Shown: positions 1 through 7,319, counted from the first letter of the stretch. The stretch: 37,302 nucleotides of DNA from Micromonosporaceae bacterium (GCA_016880465.1 JAEHDK010000003.1:1-37302), one strand, 5' to 3'. The notes: generated from the sequence alone by a model not told the origin. Program-made: numbers and translations.

Positions 1-1
1 C

Positions 2-29
2 GGGTGGGTGGGTGGGTGGGTGGGTGGGT
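2..29 (+). repeat. GGGT tandem tract (7 units)
   Basis: Seven perfect GGGT units run from the window edge, followed by GTGTGGG. Four or more closely spaced G-triplets on one strand meet the sequence requirement for an intramolecular G-quadruplex. The tract lies directly upstream of, or inside, the 5' end of the MarR-type gene. It may continue beyond the window, so its full length is unknown. Confidence 0.85.
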
Positions 30-46
30 GTGTGGGACCGCATCGG

Positions 47-487
47 GTGGACTCCGCGGAAGCTGCGCGCCTCCACGAGTTGTTGATGGATGTCGTCCGG
101 GCTGCCGCCCTGCTGCAGCCGGACCAGACCGTCGCCGGGCACCCGGTATCGATGTCGCAGGCGTTCGCGCTGCATGAGTTGGACACCGGCACGCCGCTGT
201 CCCAGCGCGACCTGGCCGAGCGGCTGCGGCTGGAGAAGAGCAGCGTCAGCCGGATGGTCGCGGAGATGGAACGCAAGGGACTCCTGGTGCGCGAGCGGGA
301 TCCGGAAAACCACCGGCAGTACCGGCTGCGCCTGACGGACCAGGGTCGCGCCACGCACGCACGGATGGCGTCCACCTTCCACGAACGGTACGAGTGCTGG
401 GTAACCGCGATGACCCGCAGCGAGCGCGCCGCGCTCCTCAAGGGCCTGCCGGCACTGGTCCGGGTCATCCGCCAACACGTCCGGTGA
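47..487 (+). CDS. MarR-family transcriptional regulator
   Basis: A cytoplasmic winged-helix regulator, expected to bind DNA as a dimer and to release it on binding a small ligand. The N-terminal helices are followed by a clear helix-turn-helix and wing around residues 45-100: LSQRDLAERL, then SSVSRMVAEMERKGLL with the typical D-x-x-x-R turn (RDPENHRQYRL), then LTDQGR. From GTG 47 the protein is 146 residues, the usual MarR length. The frame stays open to the window edge and there is also a GTG at 8, but those upstream codons translate the GGGT tract into a low-complexity Gly/Trp/Val peptide, so I prefer 47. No Shine-Dalgarno sequence is visible, so the start remains uncertain. The gene converges on the small membrane protein at 575-817. 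Its ligand and targets cannot be read from sequence. Confidence 0.85.
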   Translation: MDSAEAARLHELLMDVVRAAALLQPDQTVAGHPVSMSQAFALHELDTGTPLSQRDLAERLRLEKSSVSRMVAEMERKGLLVRERDPENHRQYRLRLTDQGRATHARMASTFHERYECWVTAMTRSERAALLKGLPALVRVIRQHVR

Positions 488-548
488 ACGGGGTGCCCGT
501 GCGGCCGCCGGGAGGCTGCCACCTGTGTGGTTGCCCGATCGGACCAGT

Positions 549-563
549 CCGCGGTCACCGCGG
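549..563. terminator. 15-bp palindrome between convergent genes
   Basis: CCGCGGT-C-ACCGCGG is a perfect palindrome with 7-bp arms and a one-base centre, placed between the MarR stop (487) and the stop of the minus-strand membrane protein (575). The position suits a shared transcription end or roadblock. There is no U-tract and the loop is too small for an ideal RNA hairpin, so a protein-binding site is equally possible. Confidence 0.3.
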
Positions 564-574
564 TGCGGGGAGGC

Positions 575-817
575 TCAAGAGGGCTGCCGGTCGCGGTAAC
601 GCGACCGACGACGGTGGACTGCTGCGGTAGTCATGAAGACTGCCGCCAGCAGGCCGGGCCCGCAGTGCACCGCGAGAACTCCGGCCAAGCTGGGACCACA
701 CCAGTCGTCGCGGTAGGCGGCTGGGTCGCCGACATCAATGACGAACGGCTCGACGATGGCGCGGGCGACCAGGTACAGACCGAGCATCATCCCCACCAGC
801 CACAGAATCTTCCGCAT
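575..817 (-). CDS. small two-helix membrane protein
   Basis: An 80-residue protein of unknown function. Two hydrophobic segments are visible, residues 2-22 (ILWLVGMMLGLYLVA) and about 49-72 (LAGVLAVHCGPGLLAAVF), followed by a basic tail rich in Arg (HRRRSRYRDR). Two cysteines (in WCGPS and VHCGP) flank the loop before helix 2. The start is ATG 817, with GGGAG about 6 bases upstream. The reading frame stays open for another 25 codons upstream but has no ribosome site there. It reads toward the MarR gene. No family was recognised. Confidence 0.65.
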   Translation of the reverse strand: MRKILWLVGMMLGLYLVARAIVEPFVIDVGDPAAYRDDWCGPSLAGVLAVHCGPGLLAAVFMTTAAVHRRRSRYRDRQPS

Positions 818-1070
818 GCTGACTCCCGACCGCTGCGGTAGTGCATTGCTGCCTGCGGCTCGACCGTACGTCCAGGCATGCATGCGCCGCATCCCGGCCC
901 TCTCCGCTTTGTCGATGCCGAGTACACGCCGAGAGTCGAATAGTCACCAAGCCTCTTCGACCAGTTGTCGATCTCGACCGGAGGTTCTGCGATCGTCGAT
1001 CTTGGCGATCGTTTGATGCAAGACGCCCTGTGCTGATCGGAGCTGGCAGGATCGTCAGCGTGGAGCAGGT

Positions 1071-1658
1071 ATGAGCCGGCCGTCGCGATCCGGTGCGTCA
1101 CCGTGGGACAGGCGCCACCTGCGCGCCGATCCCGCCAAGCAAAGAAGGTACGAGTTGCTGGCGCAGGGCCCGTTCTTCGCACCGGTCGTGGATCTCGCCA
1201 GCGCCTACGTGGCCGCGGCGATTGCCGACCCGGCCGGTACCGAGGGCGAGTTCTGGGCACTGTCGTGCCTGCCGGGCACTACGCCCCGGCGGCTGTCCGC
1301 ACTGACGATGAGGATCACCGACATCCTGGTGATCTACCAGGTGGAACCGATCGAGACCGCCCTGGTCGAGGCGCTCATGATCGTCGAACGGTCGACGTTC
1401 GAGGCCGGTTTCGGCACTCGCGCGGCTGCGCGCAAACGATACCCACGGCTGCGTTTCACCGACTCCGACTACCACGGCGCCGGGGTGGACCAGATGATGG
1501 TCAGCGGCCCTTGCGAGCAGGTGGTGTGCGCGCTGCGCGACGAGCCAGTGGTCGAGGCCGCCCGTCAGATGGCCGGTCGAATGATGCGTGGTGGCCGGGT
1601 GATGCATTGGCGTGGGCACAATCCGATGCTCGCTGACCACGTACTGGGGCGGGCGTGA
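1071..1658 (+). CDS. hypothetical protein, 195 residues
   Basis: I do not recognise this family. The product is a soluble, mixed-composition protein with no signal peptide or membrane segment. The N-terminus is basic (residues 1-30) and is followed by a helical region. There is a central stretch rich in Ala and Ile/Leu/Val (residues 65-105), with ITDILVIYQVEP then ALVEALMIVERS, and a C-terminal part with RYPRLRFTDSDYHG and MAGRMMRGG. Codon use matches a real actinobacterial gene. The start is ATG 1071, preceded by GGAGCAGGT. It is divergent from the membrane protein at 575-817 across about 250 bases. No operon partner follows. Confidence 0.6.
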   Translation: MSRPSRSGASPWDRRHLRADPAKQRRYELLAQGPFFAPVVDLASAYVAAAIADPAGTEGEFWALSCLPGTTPRRLSALTMRITDILVIYQVEPIETALVEALMIVERSTFEAGFGTRAAARKRYPRLRFTDSDYHGAGVDQMMVSGPCEQVVCALRDEPVVEAARQMAGRMMRGGRVMHWRGHNPMLADHVLGRA

Positions 1659-1927
1659 GAAGTACTGCTGACCGGATCGCCGCCGCCGGCGACTGTCGTC
1701 CACCCGGTGGCGCGATGCCGTCGGCGCGGCCGGTTTGGCGGCTGGGCGCTGGTACCCGAGCCGGCCGGCCGGCGAGCCGCAGATCCTGGTCGTCTCAGCG
1801 CCGGACCAGCTGGACGACGAACCGGAACGCGGCGCGAGTAATGCACGCACCGACTCCAATGTCGCGATTGGCCGTGGCGCAACGCCGGCTGCGGTGTCGG
1901 TGGCAACGACGGCATCGGCGGGCCAGA

Positions 1928-2104
1928 TCACGAGTAGCGCAACATCCAGGCGGTGTCCGGGTCGCCGGCTGGCGGTGCGGAGCTCGGCGGGGGATCCTCC
2001 GGAACGGACTCGACCATGTCGTCCGGGTCGATCCTTTCGGGGAGCCGGCGCCACTTCTCAGCGGGCCTGCGGGGTTCGGTGTCCTTCTGCTGTTCAGTGG
2101 CCAG
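1928..2104 (-). CDS. 58-residue hydrophilic protein with CTG start
   Basis: A short acidic/proline-rich protein containing the phrases KWRRLPERIDPDDMVES and DTAWMLRYS at its end. It looks like the small conserved hydrophilic proteins common in actinomycetes, although I cannot name a family. The start is decided by a perfect GGAGGT (complement of 2110-2115) five bases upstream of a CTG codon at 2104. The ATG that opens the frame further upstream (2143) lies on the far side of this ribosome site and would add an unrelated peptide. A CTG start is rare but used in actinobacteria. No structural domain is visible. Confidence 0.55.
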   Translation of the reverse strand: MATEQQKDTEPRRPAEKWRRLPERIDPDDMVESVPEDPPPSSAPPAGDPDTAWMLRYS

Positions 2105-2211
2105 GGCGGACCTCCTTCCAGGAGTGTGCCTGATGAGGGGCATCGTCGGACATCGCCATCACGATCCTCAGGGCAATCTAGGAACAATCCTTTCCCCATA
2201 TTGCTCCTAGT

Positions 2212-2466
2212 CTTCTCCGGCATCGAGATCCCCCGGGCCGACCTCGACTACGTCAACGACCGGCTCGCCGACGCCCGCTGGCCCGGTGAGGTGCCCGGCG
2301 TGGGTGGACCCGCGGCGTACCGCTGGGCTACCTGAAGGAGCTCGCCGAGTTCGACGCCGGCGTGTCCGGCACGGTCGCCAGCCTCGACGGCAAGCACGTG
2401 ATCGGCGTACACGTGGTGACCGATCCGCTGACCGCCGCGAACGTCTCGGCGCGTTCGGCCCGGTGA
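2212..2466 (+). pseudogene. epoxide hydrolase N-terminal fragment, frameshifted
   Basis: The first frame reads IEIPRADLDYVNDRLADARWP then GEVPGVG, the hallmark of the epoxide-hydrolase N-terminal (EHN) region that precedes an alpha/beta-hydrolase fold. One T is missing near 2301-2308; after it the next frame continues the family consensus (WTRGVPLGYLKELAEFDA). Homology then stops abruptly. The last 38 codons (ending at the TGA at 2464) read SLDGKHVIGVHVVTDP, which looks more like the C-terminal SnoaL-like end of SigJ-type ECF sigma factors than like a hydrolase. The catalytic alpha/beta-hydrolase core is absent. This is a decayed and probably chimeric remnant; the second identity is a weak call. 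Confidence 0.6.
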
Positions 2467-2520
2467 GCGCCGCTGACATCCAATTGTCCGCCTACCCAAG
2501 CATCTGCCTGCCGTGGCGGA

Positions 2521-3054
2521 CTACGGTGTGCCCATCGACACGTGGTCCCGCAGCCGTTGAAGCAGCACGGCATCGGTCGCGACCGCTCGCCGGTAGCTGG
2601 CCAAGCCGAGGGCCACGGTGACTACCGCCACGACGGCGAAGCCGACCGCGGCTCCTGACGTCTCAGCGCCGGCCGGGCAAGCCGCGTTGCTGCGGAGCGC
2701 GGCCGAAATCGCCAGCGCGCCCAGAAACAGGCCGTAGAACGGCAGCTTGGTCCACCGGTGACGGCGTACCTCGTCATCGATCGCGAACCCGGGCACGCCA
2801 TGGGTCTCGGCAATGCGCGCACGTAGTTCGGCGATCTCGTCGGCCTGCCGATCGAGGCGGTAGGCAACCGACCCCAAGGCGGCCAGGAGCACGCCCGCGG
2901 CAACCAACGGCATGGCGGGGATCAGTCGGACGCCGGGCCAGCACCCCGCCGGTGCACCCGGAAGGACCGCAAAGAGGATACCGAGAAGGACTGCACCGGC
3001 ACCGGCGGTCCGGAGCTCACGGCGGGTTTGAGACGTTGCCGTCCGGGTACTCAT
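2521..3054 (-). CDS. four-helix membrane protein of unknown function
   Basis: A 177-residue integral membrane protein. Hydrophobic segments lie near residues 17-36 (AVLLGILFAVLPG), 44-65 (PLVAAGVLLAALGSVAY), 103-121 (LPFYGLFLGALAISAAL) and 133-153 (GFAVVAVVTVALGLA). Between helices 2 and 3 is a charged, coiled-coil-like stretch (RLDRQADEIAELRARIAE), presumably cytoplasmic. The start is ATG 3054, with a GGGGTGG purine run upstream. It follows the secreted-protein gene 3153-3761 on the same strand, but a strong hairpin lies between them, so it is probably transcribed separately. No family was recognised. Confidence 0.65.
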   Translation of the reverse strand: MSTRTATSQTRRELRTAGAGAVLLGILFAVLPGAPAGCWPGVRLIPAMPLVAAGVLLAALGSVAYRLDRQADEIAELRARIAETHGVPGFAIDDEVRRHRWTKLPFYGLFLGALAISAALRSNAACPAGAETSGAAVGFAVVAVVTVALGLASYRRAVATDAVLLQRLRDHVSMGTP

Positions 3055-3098
3055 CGCGCCACCCCGATCGACGTGTGTTGCTCCAGACTACGGTCCGA

Positions 3099-3127
3099 CC
3101 GGGTGCCGCGCAGCGCACGGCACCCGG
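3099..3127 (-). terminator. hairpin downstream of secreted protein gene
   Basis: Perfect 10-bp arms CCGGGTGCCG and CGGCACCCGG flank a 9-base loop, 26 bases after the stop codon of the minus-strand gene at 3153-3761. There is no U-tract, as is common for actinobacterial terminators. It separates that gene from the membrane protein gene starting at 3054. Confidence 0.55.
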
Positions 3128-3152
3128 CAAGATCGTCAAATTCTGAGCTCGT

Positions 3153-3761
3153 TCAGCAGTTCCGCGCGACCACTCGTGCGCCCTTGAATGCACCAGTGTA
3201 GCCGAACTTCAATTCAAGGCACTCGCCCGGATCGACGAGGTACGCATAGTTGTTGATCGCCTCCCAGACGACGTAGGCCAGACCTGCGCAGATGACCGCG
3301 CCAATGATCGTTTCGACGAGCATGGCACAGATGGCGGCGGACGCGCCCGCGTAGCCGAGCCCGATCAGCCAGTGGATGTCATTGCGGTTGAGGTACAGGT
3401 AGATGTTCCAACCCACCCCGACTGTCCACTCCGTGCCGGACCGGCCCGAAGCCATGACCTCGGCCGGGAGCCCAGCGCCTAGCGAGCCGTCCGGGTTGAT
3501 CCAGACACACGTGACCTCGCCCTTGGGCGACTCCGCACACACTTGTGGACCCGCGCTGTCCACCGGGTTCGTGCGGACCATCCCCTGCGCCGCAAGCGAC
3601 TCGAAACTGGCGGGTAGAGCCGACGGTTGGTTTGCGCTGGCTGAGTCCGGCCGGCCCTGGGCCTGTGCCGGAGCGGCCTGTGCCGGAGCCGCGAATGCGA
3701 CTGTGCTGACCACCCCTACAGCTATACACAGCAGTTTGCCGCGTAGACCGATGATATTCAC
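3153..3761 (-). CDS. secreted protein with long hydrophobic segment and terminal Cys
   Basis: The start is GTG 3761, because AGGAGG lies 7 bases upstream; the longer open frame to 4106 has no ribosome site. The 202-residue product has a signal peptide (residues 1-29, hydrophobic LCIAVGVVSTVAFA, then APAQAAPA) and a Pro/Ala/Ser-rich mature start. A small domain follows with the Cys-containing segments QVCAESPKGEVTCVWINPDGSLG. Residues 131-168 form a long uncharged stretch (GYAGASAAICAMLVETIIG and onward) long enough to cross or insert into a membrane. The tail has DPGECLELKFGYTG and ends in ARNC. The pattern of secretion signal plus a hydrophobic, alanine/glycine-rich segment would suit a membrane-active or cell-surface protein, but no known family was recognised and this role is speculative. 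Confidence 0.7.
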   Translation of the reverse strand: MNIIGLRGKLLCIAVGVVSTVAFAAPAQAAPAQAQGRPDSASANQPSALPASFESLAAQGMVRTNPVDSAGPQVCAESPKGEVTCVWINPDGSLGAGLPAEVMASGRSGTEWTVGVGWNIYLYLNRNDIHWLIGLGYAGASAAICAMLVETIIGAVICAGLAYVVWEAINNYAYLVDPGECLELKFGYTGAFKGARVVARNC

Positions 3762-3866
3762 CGGGGGGCCTCCTCTCCGCTGGTCTGTTTCGTGCCGTCC
3801 CGGCGGGCCCAGCTGCGACGACACCCTCGATATCGACGCTAGTGACGAGTCCCAGGTACCGGGAAG

Positions 3867-3943
3867 GGCCATCGATCGATGTGGCAACGTGGCGCCAACC
3901 CCCTGGCGCGGCCATCGACGACGGTGGCAACGCGACGCCAATC
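3867..3943. repeat. tandem imperfect 34-bp direct repeats
   Basis: Two copies of GGCCATCGA-N5-GTGGCAACG-N-G-N-CGCCAA-N-C begin at 3867 and 3910, matching at 26 of 34 positions. They lie in the 274-base region between the divergent secreted-protein gene and the mini-LuxR gene. The 43-base spacing equals about four helical turns, as expected for a tandem operator, but no bound regulator is known. Confidence 0.5.
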
Positions 3944-4035
3944 TTGCGGGCCTGCGGACCTGGCCTTGTCGGTCTACTTGCCCTGCGGCAACATGTCCAT
4001 TAGGACGTCCACCTGCAAGCTCGGGGAGGCAGCTG

Positions 4036-4233
4036 GTGGTCGATGAACAGGTGGCAAAATCTGCTGGGCAGATAACTGGACTGCACGTTCGCATCCTTCG
4101 ACGCATCGTTCGCGGGGAGAGCTACCAGCGCATCGCGACAGTCGAGTACGTCAGCAAGCGAACCGTCTGCCGGCAGGTGGCTGAGCTCAAGCAGCTGGCC
4201 GGCGTGAGCAGCAGCGTCGGCCTTGGCATTTGA
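4036..4233 (+). CDS. stand-alone LuxR-type helix-turn-helix protein, 65 residues
   Basis: The whole product is one DNA-binding domain. [19 protein letters not shown] and [21 protein letters not shown] match the GerE/LuxR four-helix HTH found at the C-terminus of NarL-type regulators. There is no receiver or sensor domain. The start is GTG 4036, supported by GGGGAGG six bases upstream, so this looks like an independently translated mini-regulator and not just a leftover 3' end. Homologues I remember continue a few residues further after this point (an ALGV-type tail). Here the frame stops exactly where the truncated ABC ATPase begins, so the 3' end may have been clipped by the same deletion. 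It is divergent from the secreted protein gene and its own promoter region carries the direct repeats at 3867-3943. Confidence 0.65.
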   Translation: MVDEQVAKSAGQITGLHVRILRRIVRGESYQRIATVEYVSKRTVCRQVAELKQLAGVSSSVGLGI

Positions 4234-4586
4234 GGCGCGGGATCCCGGTGCGGGAGCGACGCAGCCGTGCGCGGGACGCGCTGGATCGGGTCGGCCTCGC
4301 GGGTCGGCTGAGCGCGCTGCCGTGCCAACTGTCGGGCGGTGAAAGGCAGCGGGTAGCGATCGCTCGTGGCCTGGTAGGAAGGCCGAGCCTGCTGTTGTGC
4401 GACGAACCGACGGGCAACCTGGACACCGACTCCGCCGGCGGTGTGCTGGGCCTTATCGAGTCATTGTGGCGCGACGGCATGACTGTCGTTCTGGTGACTC
4501 ACGACTCCGCGGTGGCGGCGCGGAGCCGGCGAGCGGTCGAGATCATCGACGGCCTCGTCCGTGACCGGCAGGAGGCCGGGCGGTGA
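4230..4586 (+). pseudogene. 5'-truncated ABC transporter ATPase (MacB/LolD type)
   Basis: Only the C-terminal half of the nucleotide-binding domain is present: the signature [15 protein letters not shown], the Walker B segment [12 protein letters not shown], and the switch VVLVTHD. The first roughly 100 residues of a normal MacB/LolD ATPase, including the Walker A P-loop and the Q-loop, are missing, so it cannot hydrolyse ATP by itself. Homology starts at [10 protein letters not shown], immediately at the stop codon of the preceding mini-LuxR gene, which points to a deletion junction near 4228-4233. The 3' end overlaps the start of the permease by a GTGA, the original operon arrangement. Confidence 0.85.
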
Positions 4587-5822
4587 GCGCCCGGCCGCCA
4601 TCGGTGCCGACTGAAACCAGTCACCTGAGGTTGGCCGATCTCCGGTCGGAGATCTTCGCCCGGGGTGCTGCAGCGCCCGGGACGCTCGACGCTCACCAGC
4701 GTCGGCACCGTGTTGGGTGTCGCTGCCCTGGTTGCTGTACTTGGGCTCACGACCACGGTCGGTGGGCAGATCAGCCGACGGTTCGACGCGCTCATCGCCA
4801 CCGAGGTGGTTGTGGACGATACCGGCGGAACCGAGGGCGATCTCGCACCTGTCTCGTTCCCGCCCGATTCCGACGCGCGGATCGCGATGCTCAACGGCGT
4901 ACGTAACGCCGGGGTCGCCTGGACGGTGACGATCGACCGGCGGCTGACCGTGACCGCGTTGCCGTACGCGGCCTCCGGTGGCGAGCAACCGCGGGTTGTC
5001 GCGGCCTCGCCCGGCGCGCTGCTGGCGACCCGGCCGAAACTCGGTGCAGGCCGGCTCTTCGGGGCATTTCATGAGGCCCGCGCCGAACGGGTCGCGGTGC
5101 TTGGCGAGGCGGCCGCTCGCCAACTGGGGGTGACCCGGTTGGAGGCGCAACCGGCGGTCTTCATCGACGGTACGGCGTTCACCGTCGTCGGCGTGCTCAG
5201 TGATGTTGCCCGCCATGCGGACTTGCTCTTCACGGTGATCGTGCCCCGGCGGACCGCGCAGACCCTGTGGGGCCCGCCGTCTGGTTCGGCCCGGGCAACC
5301 ATGCTGATCGACACCGAGCTGGGCGCCGCACGCCAGGTCGCGGGAGAAGCTGCTCTGGCACTGCGGCCGGACCGGCCTGATCTGTTCACGATCACGCCGC
5401 CACCGGATCCGCGAACGCTGCGCGAGGGTGTCACCGGAGACCTCAATCTCCTCCTGCTGCTGTTGGCGGTCGTGTGTCTGGTAATCGGTACCTTCGGAAT
5501 CGCGAATGCAACGCTGGTGTCGGTGCTGGAGCGGGTCCCGGAAATCGGGTTACGCCGCGCGCTTGGTGCCGGCCGTCGGCACATCATCGCGCAGTTCCTC
5601 GGCGAGGGGGCCATGCTCGGCGGGCTCGGTGGCATCATCGGTACCGCTGTCGGGGTCGCCACCGTGGTAGGGGCAGCAGCGGTCCGTGACTGGACTCCGG
5701 TCCTGGCTGGGTGGAGCGTCGGGATCGGCCCTGCCCTGGGCCTGTTGACCGGCCTCGCAGCGGGCATCTACCCGGCGCTGCGGGCGGCGAGCGTCGAGCC
5801 CGTGGTGGCGCTGCAGCGATAG
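4583..5822 (+). pseudogene. FtsX/MacB-type ABC permease with N-terminal frameshift
   Basis: The natural start is GTG 4583, overlapping the ATPase stop. The first 27 codons read in one frame (LADLRSEIFAR). At the GGGG of 4662-4665 one extra G shifts the frame, and the protein continues from 4665 as LQRPGRSTLTSVGTVLGVAA. From there the 385-residue remainder is complete. It has the first transmembrane helix, a periplasmic MacB core domain (about residues 35-245), then three helices with LLLLLLAVVCLVIGTFG, the conserved ERVPEIGLRRALGA loop and a C-terminal ALRAASVEPVVALQR. A GTG at 4665 could restart translation and lose only the cytoplasmic N-terminus. With the partner ATPase also broken, operon decay is the simplest reading. 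A sequencing error in the G-run is the alternative. Confidence 0.75.
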
Positions 5823-5983
5823 CGGATGGGGGGCGCGGGTGCACCGCGGCGACAGCCTCGACACATCAGGGCCCTCCCGGGGTTGCCGCCGCACAGCAGA
5901 AGCAGATCCGTGGAGGTGGTTGCGCCGCAGCCCTCAATAGCAGCACGCGGGCGGGAATCGCGGGGTTCCGCTGTATGGCGCGT

Positions 5984-5999
5984 CGGCCTGCTCAGGCCG
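5984..5999 (-). terminator. short hairpin over glycosylase stop codon
   Basis: CGGCCTG-CT-CAGGCCG forms 7-bp perfect arms overlapping the TGA of the minus-strand glycosylase gene, between it and the convergent permease pseudogene. The loop is only two bases, so it is a weak terminator call. Confidence 0.25.
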
Positions 6000-7092
6000 G
6001 CAGGTCCAGGTCAAGGTCGAGCCAGCTGGCGAGGTCCTTGATCTCGCCGGTCACCGCGGCGGTCGTCGGCTTGGTGAAAGGGACGTCCTGGTGGATCGCG
6101 TCGACCCGGAGCACGCGGGCTTTGCGGTCGGCCGTGGCGTCGAGCTTGCCCACCAGCCGGTCGCCGTAGAGGATCGGCAGGGCGTAGAACCCCCAACGTC
6201 GTTTGGCGGCCGGCTTGTACATCTCCAGGGCGTAGTCGAACTCGAAGAGTTCGAGCGTGCGTTTGCGGTCGTAGACCAGCCGGTCGAACGGGGACAGCAG
6301 GGCAGCCCGTCCGGCGAACGGCTGGCCCAGTTGCGCGGGATCGACGCGCCAGACGCCCCTGACTCCCTCGACCACGGCCGGTTCACCCACGTCGCCCACG
6401 TCCGACGGCTCCACCGGACATTCCGGTCCCTGCGTACGGGCGATACCCAGCGCGCGCAGCCGCCGCTCGTTGCGGATGCGCAGTGCCTTGTCCTCGGGCA
6501 CGACCTCGTCGGGGTAGACCCGGGTCGCCAGGTCCCACAGGCGTTCGCGACCGTCCCGGCCGGCGATCGCGACCTCGCCGCGCAGCACCATGAAATCCAG
6601 CAACATGGACACGTTGCGGTCGTCATTCCACCCGGTGGATCCCCACCGCACCTGGCAGGTATCGGGAAGCGCCGACAACGGCAGCGGGCCGTCGGCGTCG
6701 AGCCGGTCGAGGATGTCGCGGCGGCACGCGTCGTTGGCGCGTACCCAGTCCCGCTGGCTCTCCCGCCAGCCGCGCTGCCCGGCGCGCGTCGACCACGCGG
6801 CCATCTCCGCTCGGTAGAGCGCCAGGTCCTCCCCGGGCCGGATCATCCCCCGGAGCTCGATGAGCGTCCGGTCCTCGAGGGCGGTCGCCAGCTCGGCCGG
6901 GGCGTATGGCGACCCGAGACGACTCCACGCCACCAGGTCGACGCTGGGCGCGACCGCGGCCGTCAGGTCGACCTGGAGCAGGGTCAGGTGGCGTACGACG
7001 TCGAGCAGCGCCGCCGGCCGCCGGCGGTCCAGGAGCTGAGCGCGTACGGCGATCCGGCGCGCGTCACGTGGCGAGAGCTGGTGGACGATCAC
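5992..7092 (-). CDS. winged-helix DNA glycosylase, YcaQ/AlkX type (HTH_42)
   Basis: A 366-residue cytoplasmic protein of the HTH_42 (winged-helix DNA-binding domain) family, whose characterised members YcaQ and AlkX unhook DNA interstrand crosslinks made by bifunctional alkylating agents. The N-terminal winged-helix part contains LLQVDLTAAVAPSVD; Gln40-Val41-Asp42 fits the catalytic Q-x-D/Q motif of the family. The central region has RWGSTGWNDDRN, and the C-terminal part contains AALLSPFDRLVYDRKRT and FYALPILYGDRLVGKLDA, typical of the family. The start is GTG 7092, with GAGG 8 bases upstream. It lies 11 bases after the stop of the frameshifted small membrane gene on the same strand and was probably co-transcribed with it. 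The substrate is inferred; in some actinomycetes such genes give self-protection against alkylating metabolites, but no such biosynthetic gene is seen here. Confidence 0.85.
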   Translation of the reverse strand: MIVHQLSPRDARRIAVRAQLLDRRRPAALLDVVRHLTLLQVDLTAAVAPSVDLVAWSRLGSPYAPAELATALEDRTLIELRGMIRPGEDLALYRAEMAAWSTRAGQRGWRESQRDWVRANDACRRDILDRLDADGPLPLSALPDTCQVRWGSTGWNDDRNVSMLLDFMVLRGEVAIAGRDGRERLWDLATRVYPDEVVPEDKALRIRNERRLRALGIARTQGPECPVEPSDVGDVGEPAVVEGVRGVWRVDPAQLGQPFAGRAALLSPFDRLVYDRKRTLELFEFDYALEMYKPAAKRRWGFYALPILYGDRLVGKLDATADRKARVLRVDAIHQDVPFTKPTTAAVTGEIKDLASWLDLDLDLPA

Positions 7093-7102
7093 GCTTCCAA
7101 CC

Positions 7103-7319
7103 TCAAGATCGCCGAGAGGCCCTGTCGAAGATGTTCAGCAGAACATAACCCACGCCGCCGACGATCGCCACGATCGTGAACGCCACCCAGAACGGAAGGC
7201 CCGTGACGTCTGACAAGACGTACGCGATGATGGGCAACGATGCCCGCGACGACGGCGACCCAGGTCAATACGGTAGTGATGCGATACCGGTCGATCGCAA
7301 TCTGGCGCAGGTCGGCCAC
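7103..7319 (-). pseudogene. two-helix membrane protein with one-base frameshift
   Basis: From GTG 7319 the frame reads ADLRQIAIDRYRITTVLTW and VAVVAGIVA, then is disrupted at a CCC run (complement of 7241-7245; GCCCATCATC on the minus strand). Removing one C restores IVAIIAYVLSDVTG, then LPFWVAFTIVAIVGG and YVLLNIFDRASRRS, ending at the TGA at 7103-7105. Together these make a coherent protein of about 70 residues with a cytoplasmic N-terminus and two transmembrane helices. It directly precedes the glycosylase gene. The break may be a real mutation or a base-call error. No function is known. Confidence 0.7.

Noticed and set aside
3403-4035. Upstream extension of the mini-LuxR frame to 276 codons
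   Set aside because: The extension runs antisense through the secreted protein gene and has no sensor or receiver domain; GGGGAGG before GTG 4036 marks the real start.
4583-4906. 107-codon frame beginning at the permease start as a separate small gene
   Set aside because: Its first 27 codons are the true permease N-terminus; after the G-run it becomes non-coding, so it is half of a frameshifted gene.
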